Assembly (NCBI GenBank): GCA_010015675.1
Contig: ML977008.1
Span: 389,467-422,450, forward strand
From: Byssothecium circinans
Taxonomy: Eukaryota; Ascomycota; Dothideomycetes; Pleosporales; Massarinaceae
Length of the DNA stretch: 32,984 nt
Reading direction: 5' to 3'
The first letter of the stretch is position 1; the number at the start of each line of letters is the position of its first letter. The notes under the pieces are model-generated. The model did no database searches. It was not told the DNA's origin and was given only the letters and a program-made list of their open reading frames with translations. Position numbers and translations under genes: made by a program. Below are positions 1 to 10,769 of the stretch, piece by piece.

Positions 1-2057
1 CTGGTCAGCGTGTCTGGATGCTCCTCCCCAAGCACCCTCTTTCTCGTCTCCATCACTTGCACAAACAGCTGCTCGGCCTCCGTCCACCGGCCGTCATGAT
101 AAAGTGCCGTCGCACTCTTCCACGCCAGGCCTGATCTATCCCCGCCCTCTTGTTCAGCCGCACTATACGACAGAACGTACCTCGCATGCGGAAGCAATCG
201 TCTCCATTTACTTCGACTACTATAATCATTGCCTGGGAACACCCTATACATCAGTCTAATGGCATCTACTGTCCATTCGTCCAGCCGCTCTTGCTTTTGA
301 AGCCATCCCCGCAAAGCGCGATGCACCAGCTGGTGAAGATCGAGCGAAGACTCGGCAGGCCGCCTGGTAACAAGCCCGTAGCTGCTGAGAACCTTTATCG
401 CCTCTTCCCTTTCGCGAGGCGAGGATGCTGGTAGAAGATCAAGCGGGATGTCTTTCTGGTCAACACAGGCGGCCAGGAATAGATAGTCTGCTGCCAGCTC
501 ACCATCACCACGGATCTGGTCCAAGGAGATGAGTAGCGTGGTGGTCACGGGACCTATCGTGTCATGCCCCTGGGGCCCCTCCTCAGGCAATTCACTGCTA
601 CGCTTAAGAGCTGCCTCCCTTTGCCTGTCTACTTGAGATCGGTATTCCTGTATGGTGATATTTCTAGTATTGATGTAGGCTGTAGCTTGGACGATTGCCA
701 AAGGAAGATAGGATAGTTCGTGGAGCAAAAGCTGCGCCTCCTGCTGCTCACCTTTTGAAAGGGGTGATTGTATATGATTTTCTAGCATTTTTTGAGCCGT
801 GCTTGATGTCATCTCTTTCAGCTTCACAACATTTGGCGCTGCTAGCCTCTTGGCCATGTCGCTGTTGGTGGTGGTATAGATGATAGAGCACAGTTCCGAC
901 TGTGGCAGGTAGTCGGACAGGTGGGTAGCTCCCGTGGACATCCCGCTAGACTCTAGGCTCACGTCGTCCGTATTGTCGAAAACAAGCAAGTACTGCCTTT
1001 CGCCCTTCCTGCTGAGATAAGCTTTCACCAGCTGTCTACTATCCGCCTTGTTATCGTCCCAACTAGGAATCTCAAGTTTTTGGGCAATGCTTGCGTACGA
1101 TCGGTAGAGGCTGTCCATGTCACTCGCGTCGATCCAGAAGACGGACCAGTTCTTGTTCCTTTGTCTTGTTCTGTGCGCGACCTCGAGCGCTAGCTGCGAC
1201 TTGCCTGTTCCCGCGGGCCCGATAATCGCCATTGTTGTCGCTCGCTTTTTTCCAAAGAGCATTGCTTCAAGTTCAGCAAGCTGCGACTCGCGACCAACGA
1301 ATTGATCGTTCTGAGAAAACGGGATAATGGACGGTGCACTGCCAGCTGTTTCCAGCTCCATCTGGAGCCTTCGCCACGCTTTCTCCATCCCCTCGCCATA
1401 GGCCGCAGGGATGAAGATATCGAGGATTCCGAGAAGACAATATATTTTGTCTTCCTCTTCAGATGTCTCGCGATTTCTAGCCCATTCCCTTCGCTCGTCG
1501 ATGGTAAACTCGTCTAAGGGGCCGTTCCATAATGCCTTGAGCGGGATGCCGGTCACCTCGTGCACCAGCGGCTCGAGAGATTTCTTGTCGCCTATCCGCC
1601 GTCCTTCGCAGGAAAAGAACTCCACGGATACGGGGGCAATGAGCTCCTGCAATGTCCAGCCTCGCGTGAACCATTCGCTTGCGCAGAAGGATGCGTCCCA
1701 GGCACTCTGTGATGCATCCGTCGCTATCGAAACATCTGGCAGGAACACGTAGCATCTCGCCGCGTTCTTATACCAACGGAACATCGAGTTGATGGCTTTT
1801 GAGCGCTCGCGCAAGTCCCACTTGTCGATGCAGCATGTGTCAATCCAGAAGTACTGCAGCTGGTCCTGGGCCGCCTGCTCGGCGCAGAACTCGATCTTTC
1901 GATACCCGCCCTTCTCTTTGTAGTCGCGGTTTCCTAGGTCTTCGAAGAGGACTTCGGAGTCTCCCCATCTGTGCGAGAGGATAGCATATGGCGGGATCGT
2001 CTTTCCGCGAAAGTCGGTCGAGACGAGTCTCTCGCCATCAAAGTGAAGGAGTCGCAT
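1..2057 (-). CDS. HET / NB-ARC / TPR NLR-like protein, C-terminus cut by window edge
   Basis: A single open minus-strand frame runs from the ATG at 2057 off the left edge, giving 685 codons with no stop. Residues about 20-150 form a HET domain: YAILSHRWGD near residue 24, then FWIDTCCIDK, then RGWTLQELIAP. HET domains mediate vegetative incompatibility and cell death in ascomycetes. A short EGMEKAWRRL segment typical of HET proteins follows. A P-loop, GPAGTGKSQ, starts near residue 280, with a Walker B-like LLVFDNTDD near 357, so the centre is an NB-ARC/NACHT-type STAND ATPase. The last visible part (DGRWTEAEQLF, then RVLGEEHPDTL) is the start of kinesin-light-chain-like tetratricopeptide repeats. 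This is the architecture of a fungal NLR: effector domain, oligomerising ATPase, ligand-sensing repeats. It appears intact, unlike its HET neighbour. The number of TPRs cannot be seen here. Confidence 0.93.
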   Translation of the reverse strand, partial: MRLLHFDGERLVSTDFRGKTIPPYAILSHRWGDSEVLFEDLGNRDYKEKGGYRKIEFCAEQAAQDQLQYFWIDTCCIDKWDLRERSKAINSMFRWYKNAARCYVFLPDVSIATDASQSAWDASFCASEWFTRGWTLQELIAPVSVEFFSCEGRRIGDKKSLEPLVHEVTGIPLKALWNGPLDEFTIDERREWARNRETSEEEDKIYCLLGILDIFIPAAYGEGMEKAWRRLQMELETAGSAPSIIPFSQNDQFVGRESQLAELEAMLFGKKRATTMAIIGPAGTGKSQLALEVAHRTRQRNKNWSVFWIDASDMDSLYRSYASIAQKLEIPSWDDNKADSRQLVKAYLSRKGERQYLLVFDNTDDVSLESSGMSTGATHLSDYLPQSELCSIIYTTTNSDMAKRLAAPNVVKLKEMTSSTAQKMLENHIQSPLSKGEQQEAQLLLHELSYLPLAIVQATAYINTRNITIQEYRSQVDRQREAALKRSSELPEEGPQGHDTIGPVTTTLLISLDQIRGDGELAADYLFLAACVDQKDIPLDLLPASSPREREEAIKVLSSYGLVTRRPAESSLDLHQLVHRALRGWLQKQERLDEWTVDAIRLMYRVFPGNDYSSRSKWRRLLPHARYVLSYSAAEQEGGDRSGLAWKSATALYHDGRWTEAEQLFVQVMETRKRVLGEEHPDTLT

Positions 2058-3404
2058 GGCCGCTATATCGCCCCCGGGGCAGAGAACGCGCAGGACTTGG
2101 GGCAAGCGGGTTTCTAGGACCGACCAAGATGGCTATAGAAGTGGTAAACGGACTGCGATGGCGGGGAGTGTTATGGAGGCAGCCTGGCGAGGCAGTGCAG
2201 GCGCAGGCGCTCACCGGTTTCAGCCCCCAGCGCCCAGTGCGGCTGTGCATACGCTGTAACCAGATACAGCTATATTATAGAACCTTCATAACATAGCTGC
2301 TAGATTTTGTAGAAATAGCTTGCGGGTGGCTCATGGTTAAAGCAGCAGACCATACGATGTCCAAAAGAGCATAGCGAGGTCCAGCAGTTCGCTTACCAAT
2401 CATTGTGAGATGGGGTGTACGTGAGTAGTACTTTGAGTTGCCACCGCTAGCAAGAGGACGGCCGACCCGCTCCTGCCATACCCTTGTGAATGATTCAAAA
2501 TGTATAGAGAATAGATAGGTAGAGGTACATGTGGCGCAGCTTGTGATTTCGCCACTCTTCAAGCCTTATGTAATCCCCCCCGCAAAGCGCTATTACCTAT
2601 TTAGTAAAGCGCCTTTCTAGCGGCCGTGCCTTCGCTAATCTGCTGACGTATGTAAATTACACATACCCTATTAAGTTCAGCTTATTCAGATTTTGTACTA
2701 GCTAAATTTGGAAGTCGCTTCGGCTGAAAGTACCGACTAGGGTGGCGATCTTGCACGAATCCGCGTGCATTAGAAGCTGCGGGACTCCTAATGGCTTCCT
2801 GCTATTGCAATAGTATTCTAACGCTTAAGCCCTATAACTTATGTAGTCCGAACTAGGTAGAGTTTTTAATAAGTCTCATAACAAAGGTTTCTTGTTTATA
2901 GCATGAAACGAGTCTTTTTGCAAGATGGGCAAGAACGCTGTAAGGTGTGCGTAATTTTTAGACAAAACGACTTCAAAGTGTGTAGAAATAGCTAGAGCAC
3001 AAAATATAAGAGTACTAGCGCAGTATTAAGACGTGTGGACGGAGATTGAAGTGCTTGAAGATAGGTACCTCGCTTATTTCTCGACAAACAGTGTTTTTCT
3101 ACCAACAGTGGGGGACGTTACTATTCTATGACTCTTTCTCTTTCGGGACACCAGTCTGTAACGACGAATGTCGCAGTGTTGGTAACACTGTCGATCTTTT
3201 TAATGACGCCGTCAAATGCCACTTTAGCTTCCTACCCCAGTCTGACTATGACTGACGAATTTTATCTAGGTCTGGGAGGGCTAGAATTGAACCTTTGTTA
3301 AAGAATTTTATATTAACAGTGGTTGAATGCGATCCTACGCTGAAGGCATGCATTCTGGGAGTTTCTCCGTGCAAAGAATCCGGCATCGAAAATTATAAAC
3401 CCCT
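2058..3404. other. Intergenic region without a supported gene
   Basis: This stretch holds the upstream region of the NLR-like gene and the 3' side of the MYND gene. From about 2560 onward it is AT-rich with many TA dinucleotides, and open frames are short and without recognisable domains. It may be decayed repeat DNA, but I recognise no element. Confidence 0.5.
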
Positions 3405-3998
3405 TCAATAAGAGAGAAAATAATCGATCGCAACTCGAAAATCACTAGCCCTTATATCCTCGTAGAACAAAGGGTCAACAGCCGTGCCCGGTTGACGCAT
3501 GACCACCATTGGTCCCCTCCAATCGTGTGTCATTCGCCCTTTCGTGGTATGTCGAACACAAACATTAGGCGTGGAGCCATCAATTAGAAAAGTTTCCCGA
3601 CAAATAACCTGAACCGTATAGCTGAGACTGAATCCGCGAAGCACATTCCGCGTTATGCTCTTGAACTCTCTGGCATGTTGGTATTTGGGGTCAAGGTTCT
3701 CGATTTCCAGAAGGTGTTGAGTATCTGGCATCTCCCATGCAATTCCGTCTTCATCATTGACACGTCGTTCGCAATTGATCCAGATGAGTTGTGGATCTTT
3801 TGAATCGACTGGAAAGAGGATTGCGAGTTTATGCGAAGGTGATGGCCGTGGTGGCAAGGTTGTGAAGGTCTTGCAGACCGCCTTGTGGAGGGGCCAGTCG
3901 AGTTTCTGACATTCTGGGGAGCAGTATGAAATCGAATGGCATAAGGAGCAGAATTTGGCGTTAGAGCCATTACAGATTATGCAGGTTGGAGTTGCCAT
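3405..3998 (-). CDS. MYND-type zinc finger protein
   Basis: The protein is 197 residues from the ATG at 3998 to the TGA at 3405. The MYND finger begins at residue 4: CIICNG, then CSLCHSISYCSPEC, then WPLHKAVC. This supplies the C-x2-C, C-x2-C, C-x3-C and H-x3-C ligand pairs of the family. MYND fingers usually mediate protein-protein contacts. The remaining 150 residues end in DFRVAIDYF, a tail seen in small fungal MYND proteins of unknown role. The frame is open 114 codons further upstream, to an ATG at 4340. I reject that start because residues there match the C-terminus of the neighbouring HET gene, and because the MATPxCIICN start is what small fungal MYND proteins usually show. It is transcribed in the same direction as the HET genes. 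Confidence 0.8.
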   Translation of the reverse strand: MATPTCIICNGSNAKFCSLCHSISYCSPECQKLDWPLHKAVCKTFTTLPPRPSPSHKLAILFPVDSKDPQLIWINCERRVNDEDGIAWEMPDTQHLLEIENLDPKYQHAREFKSITRNVLRGFSLSYTVQVICRETFLIDGSTPNVCVRHTTKGRMTHDWRGPMVVMRQPGTAVDPLFYEDIRASDFRVAIDYFLSY

Positions 3999-4168
3999 CT
4001 GGTGGCAGAGCGTTGATGTTGAAGGGTTAACAGAGAGTAGATCTGATGGAAGGTGCGGGATGGAAGGTGCGGGGTCGTTTTGCACTAACCAGAAACCGTT
4101 AGTCGCTTGGATTAGAGGTACGTACCAGCCCCCGTGGCGACCTTGCATAAATTTGTGCGCCACGACAG

Positions 4169-5011
4169 CCACAAAGCTGATTATGATTCCCTTGGGTGCA
4201 TCGATATTCTTTATGCCAGCTCCTGTATACTCCCAACGCAAGTACCCAGCTCCCACTGTCTCGTCCTTTCCAAAGGCTACAAACCGTATCAATAAGATGT
4301 GCAAATAAAGGTACCTCTCAACACGTGTTGAAATAGCCATTCCCCGTATATCTCCCGAGTCATAGTGACCCTCTGCAATACTCTCACACGAGACGACGAC
4401 TTTGACGTCCTAGGTACCATGGTATGTACGGGATAGCGAGGTCTGGCGTATATAGGCTACCATAGGTATCACACGCATTGGAATCTTCATGCACATCACA
4501 CGTGCAGTTTAAGGACGGTGCGGTGATCGCTATTCGGGCGTGACGTAGTTGCCCAAACTAGTTCTTTGGATCCAGCAAGGGTAACTTCAGGGAAGCGTTC
4601 CCAGTCGATGTAAGCAACCGCTTTCCATTGCCCGTCTTTTTTCGATAGGAAGTGTACCGGCGCGTCCACCTTCGCCCAACTCTAACTCGGGGCTCGAAAA
4701 GCTTTAGCCGGAGGCGGAGGTGCAGCGACGGTGCTGGTTGCCATCCAAGCAAGCGCGTGTGGAAGACGTCCTTCTAAAAATCCAGCGATGTAGTATTCGT
4801 GAAGGAAGGTAGAGTAGTATTCAGCAATCGCGGACAGAGCGGCAAGCTTATCTAGGTCAGGATGGGGCAACTTGCGTCGAGTGAAGTCTGACATGAGTAT
4901 CCGCCTGGAAGGACTTCGGTGCATGGTCCCATGAAATCGATTTGGGTAGCCCCACAGGAAAACGCTCCCAGGTAAGTCGAGACTCTGAGCACCCCCAACA
5001 GCTCTTCCCAA
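4169..5011 (-). pseudogene. Decayed C-terminal copy of the adjacent HET gene
   Basis: The translated minus strand matches the C-terminal half of the HET gene at 5182-7152 in several blocks. RKLPHPDLDKLAALSAIAEYY matches RKLTYPELDKFAAFAAVAEFY, and YIAGFLEGRLPHALAW and FRAPS follow. Near 4390 VSCESIAEG matches VSFDSIAES, and near 4200-4310 LLIRF...VGAGYLRW matches LLIRR...VGAGFLRW. The copy is broken by a TAG at 4682-4684 exactly where the paralogue has Trp (RAPSWSWAK), and by at least one frameshift between about 4500 and 4390. No terminal stop remains, and the last block reads in frame into the region upstream of the MYND gene. Homology upstream of 5011 is unclear, and roughly 50 codons seem to be missing there. 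It is a tandem partial duplicate in the same orientation. Confidence 0.8.
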
Positions 5012-5181
5012 GTGCGCAAAACGGCTTTTCCATTACCGAGGAATTCGACGATTGACGAAAGATGAATGGTACCCAACACTTCACAAAGGAATGAATGCAA
5101 AGCTTAAGCATTGAACTGCGGTCCTTTAGCACCTAAAAAGAAAATGAACCCGAAGGTTAGTACATTACTCTAGTCCGCCAT

Positions 5182-7152
5182 TCAAATCAAGATAACCTCC
5201 TCTTGTTGCAAAGCCCAGATCCTCTGGATATCACCATCCTCATGAGTCCATCTCAGAAATCCCGCGCCAACTCTTTCAAAATATCCCGGCCGCACGCGCC
5301 TTATCAGTAGAGCACGCAGATACACAAGAAAGTTTGATACTGGTCCATACCACATACTGTCAACACGAATTGCCATCAAAAAAGTGTCATCAAAACCTTG
5401 CGTCGATTCCGCGATGCTATCAAACGAGACTTGGATGGACACCTTATCCTTCCCCTTGGGAATTCCAAGGCAAGGCTCAGATAGTATCAGTCTTTGGCAT
5501 TTGTCGGAGTCTCCTTCCGTCGTCCAGTGACAGTGAGAGAGTGGCGCAGCCAGTGTAATACTGGCCTCCCGCAACTGGCCAAATTGATTGGCCGGATCCA
5601 CTAGGGCCACATGGGTAGAGACAACTTCGGCAAGAAGTTTATGAGGCTCATCAATGTGGCGCCGGGACATCGAAAAAGGGATATAAATGCGGGCATCTAC
5701 CTTTGCCCAACTCCAGCTCGGAGCTCGGAAGCGGCCAGGCAAAGGCGATGGTGATGATTCCTTCTTCTCATGAACCCGCCAAAGAAGGCAAGATGGTAGA
5801 GATCCCTCCACAAATCCTGCAATATACCGTTCCTTGAAGCAGGTTGTATAGAACTCGGCAACAGCAGCAAATGCAGCAAATTTGTCCAGCTCTGGGTAGG
5901 TCAGTTTCCGTGCGCTGTATTCTTCGATGAGATGTCTCCATGAACTGTCATCCAGCCCTTCGAAAACGTCGTCGTCTTTCATTTGGAAGTTTGTGAGAGA
6001 CATAGATTCGACCATAGACGACGGTAGCGAATGTCTGGAGAACCCATTAGGGTATCGTTCAGATTTTCCTAATGATTCAGAGCATTCCCAACTGAGCTCA
6101 TCTTTCCCAAACCGGATAATACGTGGAGAAAGAAGTCGTTCTTGCAAGACCCATCCGCGTTGGTTTAAGGGTGCATCTTTGAACGCCGAATAATGAACAT
6201 CGGTCGCATATAGTAGGTGTACCCCTTTCCATGCACCATCCTGGATTTCAAAACTCGGTGTAGTAATTTGTGCGGGGTCTCTTTCCCGGAACAAACCTTC
6301 GTTGGAATGAAAGCTGGCGTCAGCTGCTATGTTTAACAGTGCGCATTGGTAGATTGATTTCATGGCTTCAACATGCATCAGCCAATCTTCCTTGCTGCCT
6401 TTACCGTCCTGTAGGATGCACAAGGAATCTATCTAGAGGAATTGGATATCAAGTTGCTTGCAGACGAAGACAGCGTTCGAAAATGTTGTTGGTAGAGACT
6501 CCATGGTAATGTCAGACGTTAGCTGATCTCTGTTTTCGGTCGTAAGCCGTAGATTGGTTGGACTGGGACCCCAGCAGTGGCTCAGAGTCGCGTACTTCTG
6601 ACTGTTGACTCCCCCATCCGCCGTATTTTCCACAAGTCGGATTGGATTGGCTCTGAGGTCAATGAGACGCAGGGCAACGTAGTCTGAATCGTGCCCAGCG
6701 CTACAGCTTCGATGCTGATGAAGGCATTCGTTGTATCAACTTTTAGCCAAGGCCATCGCTTCAGGATCATCAGTGGAGAGCGGAGCTTTGTATCGCTGTC
6801 TGGTAGAGTCCGCAATAAACGTTGAGGTGTCGGGCATTGAAGTGGATAGCGGCATGATATCCAAGCCAATATGCATGCCAAGAGCAACTAGCTCTAAGCT
6901 CATTCTTCCTTCCTCCGATTCGTGGCATTGTATTCGACAACCATATTCCAGATCCGAGTCAGTAGTGCTAGGATGTAGCTCTCGGTTTCGAATAGCTAAG
7001 CAGACGTAGCAGCCGGCTTGGACACCAGATTGAATCTTCTCTGAATCCGTGCTGAACTCCCCATCAATTTCAATATCCCCAGACATCCCATAGCTTTTGA
7101 CACTGGCAGAGTTGATTTCGTGGACGAGATGCCTGCATGTTTCGCAGAGCAT
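5182..7152 (-). pseudogene. HET-domain protein gene inactivated by two nonsense codons
   Basis: One frame of 656 sense or stop codons runs from the ATG at 7152 to the TGA at 5182, with no frameshift. The N-terminus (MLCETCRHLVHEI, then GCYVCLAI) is the Cys-rich leader common in fungal HET proteins. The HET motifs follow: YATLSHCWG near residue 186, then DSLCILQD near 243, then RGWVLQERLLSPRI near 334. A long C-terminal region ends in VGAGFLRW...VILI. Two internal stops interrupt it: TGA at 6736-6738 (codon 139, in SxYNEC) and TAG at 6433-6435 (codon 240, immediately before IDSLCI). Both sites are Trp in the family, the second being the W of the signature WIDSLCI. Everything else reads as a good protein, so inactivation looks recent. 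An upstream non-ATG extension of the frame was not used. Confidence 0.88.
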
Positions 7153-9391
7153 ATCGAACGATTTTAGTCGTGGATGACTGTGACGACAACAAAGACGATG
7201 TTGGACAAAAGGTAGTCCCGATGAGAATTCATCGGTGAGTGGATATATGTAGTGTGCTGAATCCAACAGACGATGATAATCGCCCGTTCCAGAAAAGGTG
7301 TAAAGCGCTAGTGTTTTAGAAGGCTTGCTTTTAAGGCAAGAAAAAGGAGAGAGTCAACTCGTAGAAAGGGAAGATTCGGTCTTGTACCTTGTTATATGCT
7401 TACCCGTACGACTTTTTGTGTGCATCAGCCTAAGCAACGCTCGTAACTTAGTATGACATGGTGCACGTTTCCGCGCCCAACCAAGCACAAAAAATATTTG
7501 TGCAACAGCTTGAGCCAAACACAGAAGACATCATCCAATGAGGAATCTAATTTCTGAACACTCGATCTTCGGGTGCTCCGACAGCTGATGCTGGAGCCTC
7601 TTCAGGAATCCACAGTACCCTGTAATATCTTAATGATGAATGATAATTAACTCACTGCAGTCTGTCGTGCTATGATCACAATAGGCTTACCTCGCCTACC
7701 TAACCCTCAGTCCCACTCTCTTACTGGTGAAGCCTTTACGACATTTATGCTGAAGGGGTTTTACTCTAAGACCTGTTTGGAAGTTCAGGTATCGGACTAG
7801 AGCCTATCTCGCTGTGTGTGGCTTGCTTAGAGCACTCGCAAGTAACCTGCGCAGAGGCTTAAAAAACAGAGGTACTACAAAACCTTAATCTCTCTTATAT
7901 ATTAATTTGGTACCATTGCTCTACCATTCCTTATTATTCTGTCTACTCTACTTCTACTCTTTATTTTATTTTACTTTACAAGTGTTGGACTGAATAGCAC
8001 TGAACTATGCCGTATGGTTCTGCCTCCTTATCCAGTCTAGCGTTGGCTGCTCCCTATATAGCCGCTTCTCCCAAGCACCTTAGCTTGATATATAATATAT
8101 CACTTTCTCACACTTGCTCTCGGGCCTCCACTGTCCAATAATAAGCCTTAGCGCACACCCTAGCTATGAACTAGACAGTTCACTAGCCGATAAGCCCGCA
8201 CCTGAGCCTTTCTGGCTTTCAACATTATCCTAATATTCTAGATTATGTATTACTTCCTTTCATATTCTTCTACATATATTAGAAGAAAATATAATACAGG
8301 AGTGTAGGCCTTCTCTTAAAGCGCAGCTTATACATAACCTGGCCTTACACTTGCTATACGTAGCCACGTCTATTCCACTCTATAGGAAGCCAACGTAGGC
8401 GAAGGTATTCGCTAACTCTATAGGACGCAAATCAACGTTAAATAACCAAGTCTCACTCTCCTCAATCTCTCTAGCCACCGCAAAATATCCCGAAAACTCT
8501 ACCACTGGCACCGCTTTTTTTTTTTTTTTTCAAAACCACTCTCTGTACCATACCTGTCAAAACCATTATTCTACCCCCTAATCCCCATAATTCAGCAACC
8601 ACCTGATCACAAACTCTGGATTCCGTAAAAGAATATTGAAACCTAAATGCCTTTCTCACCTACTTGTATCAACCCGCGACGCGGTTTGAGATATAACGGT
8701 CGTTACTCCACCGCATCATTAAATTCCCAAGATTGGCGGCCAAAGCGCCGGGCGTGAGGTGCCATCGAGTCATTGCTTCCCAGCGCGGGCATTATGGTAG
8801 ATTTGGGAGTCCGAGACTACATCCAGGAAGAGCAAAGGTACACTTCCAAAGTCGATGAGTGCACTGATATGTCGGGTGGGTTTATGCGGCGTGTCGGGGA
8901 GCTGTGGAAGATAGAGTAAGAGTCGCATTGTAGCTGCTACGCCGGCGCTAAACGAGTCAAAATAGTTCTCTGGCAGGAAGCATGTACTAATTGCAAAGTA
9001 TTGACAATTTATTAGTACGCATGATGAACAAAGGGAAGTGGATAGGGCAGTCATGTGTATGATAGATAGATTGCAGCAGTAATATGGAGCATATGGAGAA
9101 AGCAAGGCAGAAACACAACAACCTATCCCGTAAAACCGTCCAGGGGTACGCATATCCGAATAAGATGAAGCTGATAAGATATAAGGTTGAGTAGAGATAG
9201 GCCTACAGGGGCACCCCCCACCCCCTCAACATACATAAAGGAGACTTCAGAGACACAACTGGACCGAAAAACAGGCCAAGGCCAAAATCACGCTCAACGC
9301 CACCCAATGATCCAAAAGCGGCAGGACATATGATGCAGAAAGGGGTAGAGACGAGAGAGTAGGGAGCGACCCCGCCGAATGATCTATGCAG
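7153..9391. other. AT-rich intergenic region, no supported gene
   Basis: About 2.2 kb without a convincing open frame. The segment 7,600-8,460 is rich in TA and poor in CA/TG by eye, as expected of old RIP-mutated repeat DNA, but I recognise no transposon protein. A 127-codon minus frame at 8770-9153 shows no domain. The part from about 9160 to 9391 is probably the 3' untranslated region of the F-box gene that ends at 9392. Confidence 0.5.
8515..8530. repeat. Poly-T mononucleotide tract (T16)
   Basis: Sixteen consecutive T residues are seen directly in the sequence, in the AT-rich intergenic region. The tract may be length-variable. Confidence 0.95.
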
Positions 9392-10561
9392 TTAGTTTTC
9401 GTCGCCGTGGTCTTCATTCGGCATGATGTTACCTGGAGTCGACGACCACAGCTCGTCTAGCTGCATAGGATCGTGCCAACCCTCCTGAACCTCGTGCGGC
9501 ACAATATCATCCTCGGCAGCATCAAGGGCTTCGGTAATTCGCGCGTCAATCTCGCTCCACGATAGCATGCGTCGCTTTTCTTGGGTCCAGAGAGTGCCCT
9601 GCACGCCATGTTGCCAGATCCAGCTGTCGCAGAGCACGAGATCGTCCTCATCGCCGTAGTAGCTCTTCGGGACGTCGAGCTCCCAGACTTTGACCGTGTC
9701 GTCATCCTTCCAGTCTCGCGTATTGATTGGCACGGCGTGGTTCGCGTTGACGTCCACAAGTACGACATCTAGATGATGGCCGTTGTATCGCTCGAAGAGC
9801 TTGTCGATGTGCGAGGCCTGCAGGTCTTCGGGCCTAAGACACACAAGGAATTCCAAGGAGGAAATGGCGAAGCAGAAGTCTAGATGCACGTCTTCGAAGC
9901 CCTGGAAAGTGCTTGCCAAACGTTTGAGATTTGGCGGCGGGTGCGGAAAGTAGTCGGTGACATCGTAGCTGCAGACCAGCTCCTCCAGATTTGGCATGTG
10001 TAGGAATATGTTGTTGGCGGAAGTGTGAGGTTTGACAGACAGGACTTCTGACCTTGTCGTATACACAGGTTGCATATCGATGGCGAGCCGCTTCAATGTT
10101 GGCGCTATCTTGCATCCTAGATCGATGATTTGGGGCAACCGGACCATGGGGCACGTATCTGCGTTCTTCCTATGGGGTGACATGAAAAGTGAGGTAATGA
10201 AACGGGGGATGTCGGCGCGGTGGAATAGGTCGTTGTTGCGGCCAGCTTCGCCGTACTGCAGCGCTTGCGGGTGGCGTCCAAGGTCCAGCCCCACGGTTCT
10301 CCGGAGGCGCGCATAGTTGGTGCAATCATTTAGATAGAGGCAGTTGGCATACAGATACCGTGAAGCCACAAGATATGAGGTTCGAGATACCAGGGTCAAT
10401 GCGCGCAGTGCTCTGGTGACGGCATCTGACGGCGCATATGCGATGGGTGGCCGGCCATGACTCGTACCGACGAGCTGGTCCAAGACATTGAGGAACAATT
10501 CCAACGGAAATACTCCAAAAGCGCGCTGCAGGGGCTTGTCTGGGCGCGCGTGTGGCTGCAT
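9392..10561 (-). CDS. F-box-like protein
   Basis: The protein is 389 residues from the ATG at 10561 to the TAA at 9392. Residues about 14-60 form an F-box-like segment: FGVFPLELFLNVLDQL, then LRALTLVSRTSYLVASRYLY, which is the helix pair that binds SKP1 in SCF ubiquitin ligases. The rest has scattered leucine-rich stretches (LPQIIDLGCKIAPTLKRL, MPNLEELVCSYDV, PPNLKRLA) that suggest a degenerate LRR-like substrate-binding region. The C-terminus is acidic (EDDIVPHEV, then NEDHGDEN). The frame extends 37 codons upstream but without another ATG, so this start is chosen. It is transcribed divergently from the F-box gene at 10770. The substrate is unknown. Confidence 0.8.
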   Translation of the reverse strand: MQPHARPDKPLQRAFGVFPLELFLNVLDQLVGTSHGRPPIAYAPSDAVTRALRALTLVSRTSYLVASRYLYANCLYLNDCTNYARLRRTVGLDLGRHPQALQYGEAGRNNDLFHRADIPRFITSLFMSPHRKNADTCPMVRLPQIIDLGCKIAPTLKRLAIDMQPVYTTRSEVLSVKPHTSANNIFLHMPNLEELVCSYDVTDYFPHPPPNLKRLASTFQGFEDVHLDFCFAISSLEFLVCLRPEDLQASHIDKLFERYNGHHLDVVLVDVNANHAVPINTRDWKDDDTVKVWELDVPKSYYGDEDDLVLCDSWIWQHGVQGTLWTQEKRRMLSWSEIDARITEALDAAEDDIVPHEVQEGWHDPMQLDELWSSTPGNIMPNEDHGDEN

Positions 10562-10769
10562 GGTGATCAATATTGGAGTTGTAGAGTTTAGGGAGTCGGT
10601 GTAGCCGTGGGGTTGTGAGGAGCATCTGGATGGGGGAGGGTCAAGCGACGCTAGCGTGATCCAGCACGCCAAGGCCCCTTCGTTGCTGCCGCCAGATGTC
10701 GAAAACTCCCCTCTTCATCTTCATCCCAACCTCTTCAGGATCCACCCACCCTCTCCTCTCATCACACCA
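10562..10769. promoter_or_regulatory. 208-bp shared intergenic region between divergent F-box genes
   Basis: The two start codons (minus at 10561, plus at 10770) lie 208 bp apart, so this segment must hold both 5' untranslated regions and both core promoters. The plus-strand side is rich in CT tracts (CCTCTTCA, CCCACCCTCTCCTCTC), which are common before fungal start sites. No clear TATA box is seen. Confidence 0.55.

Noticed and set aside
3405..4340. A single 311-residue MYND protein
   Set aside because: The first 58 or so codons are HET C-terminal remnant and the MYND domain has its own ATG at 3998.
6433..6738. Introns removing the two stops of the HET gene
   Set aside because: The protein alignment is continuous through both stops, with family motifs on each side, so no intron fits without deleting conserved HET residues.
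8770..9153. 127-codon minus frame as a gene
   Set aside because: No domain, no supporting context, composition unlike its coding neighbours.
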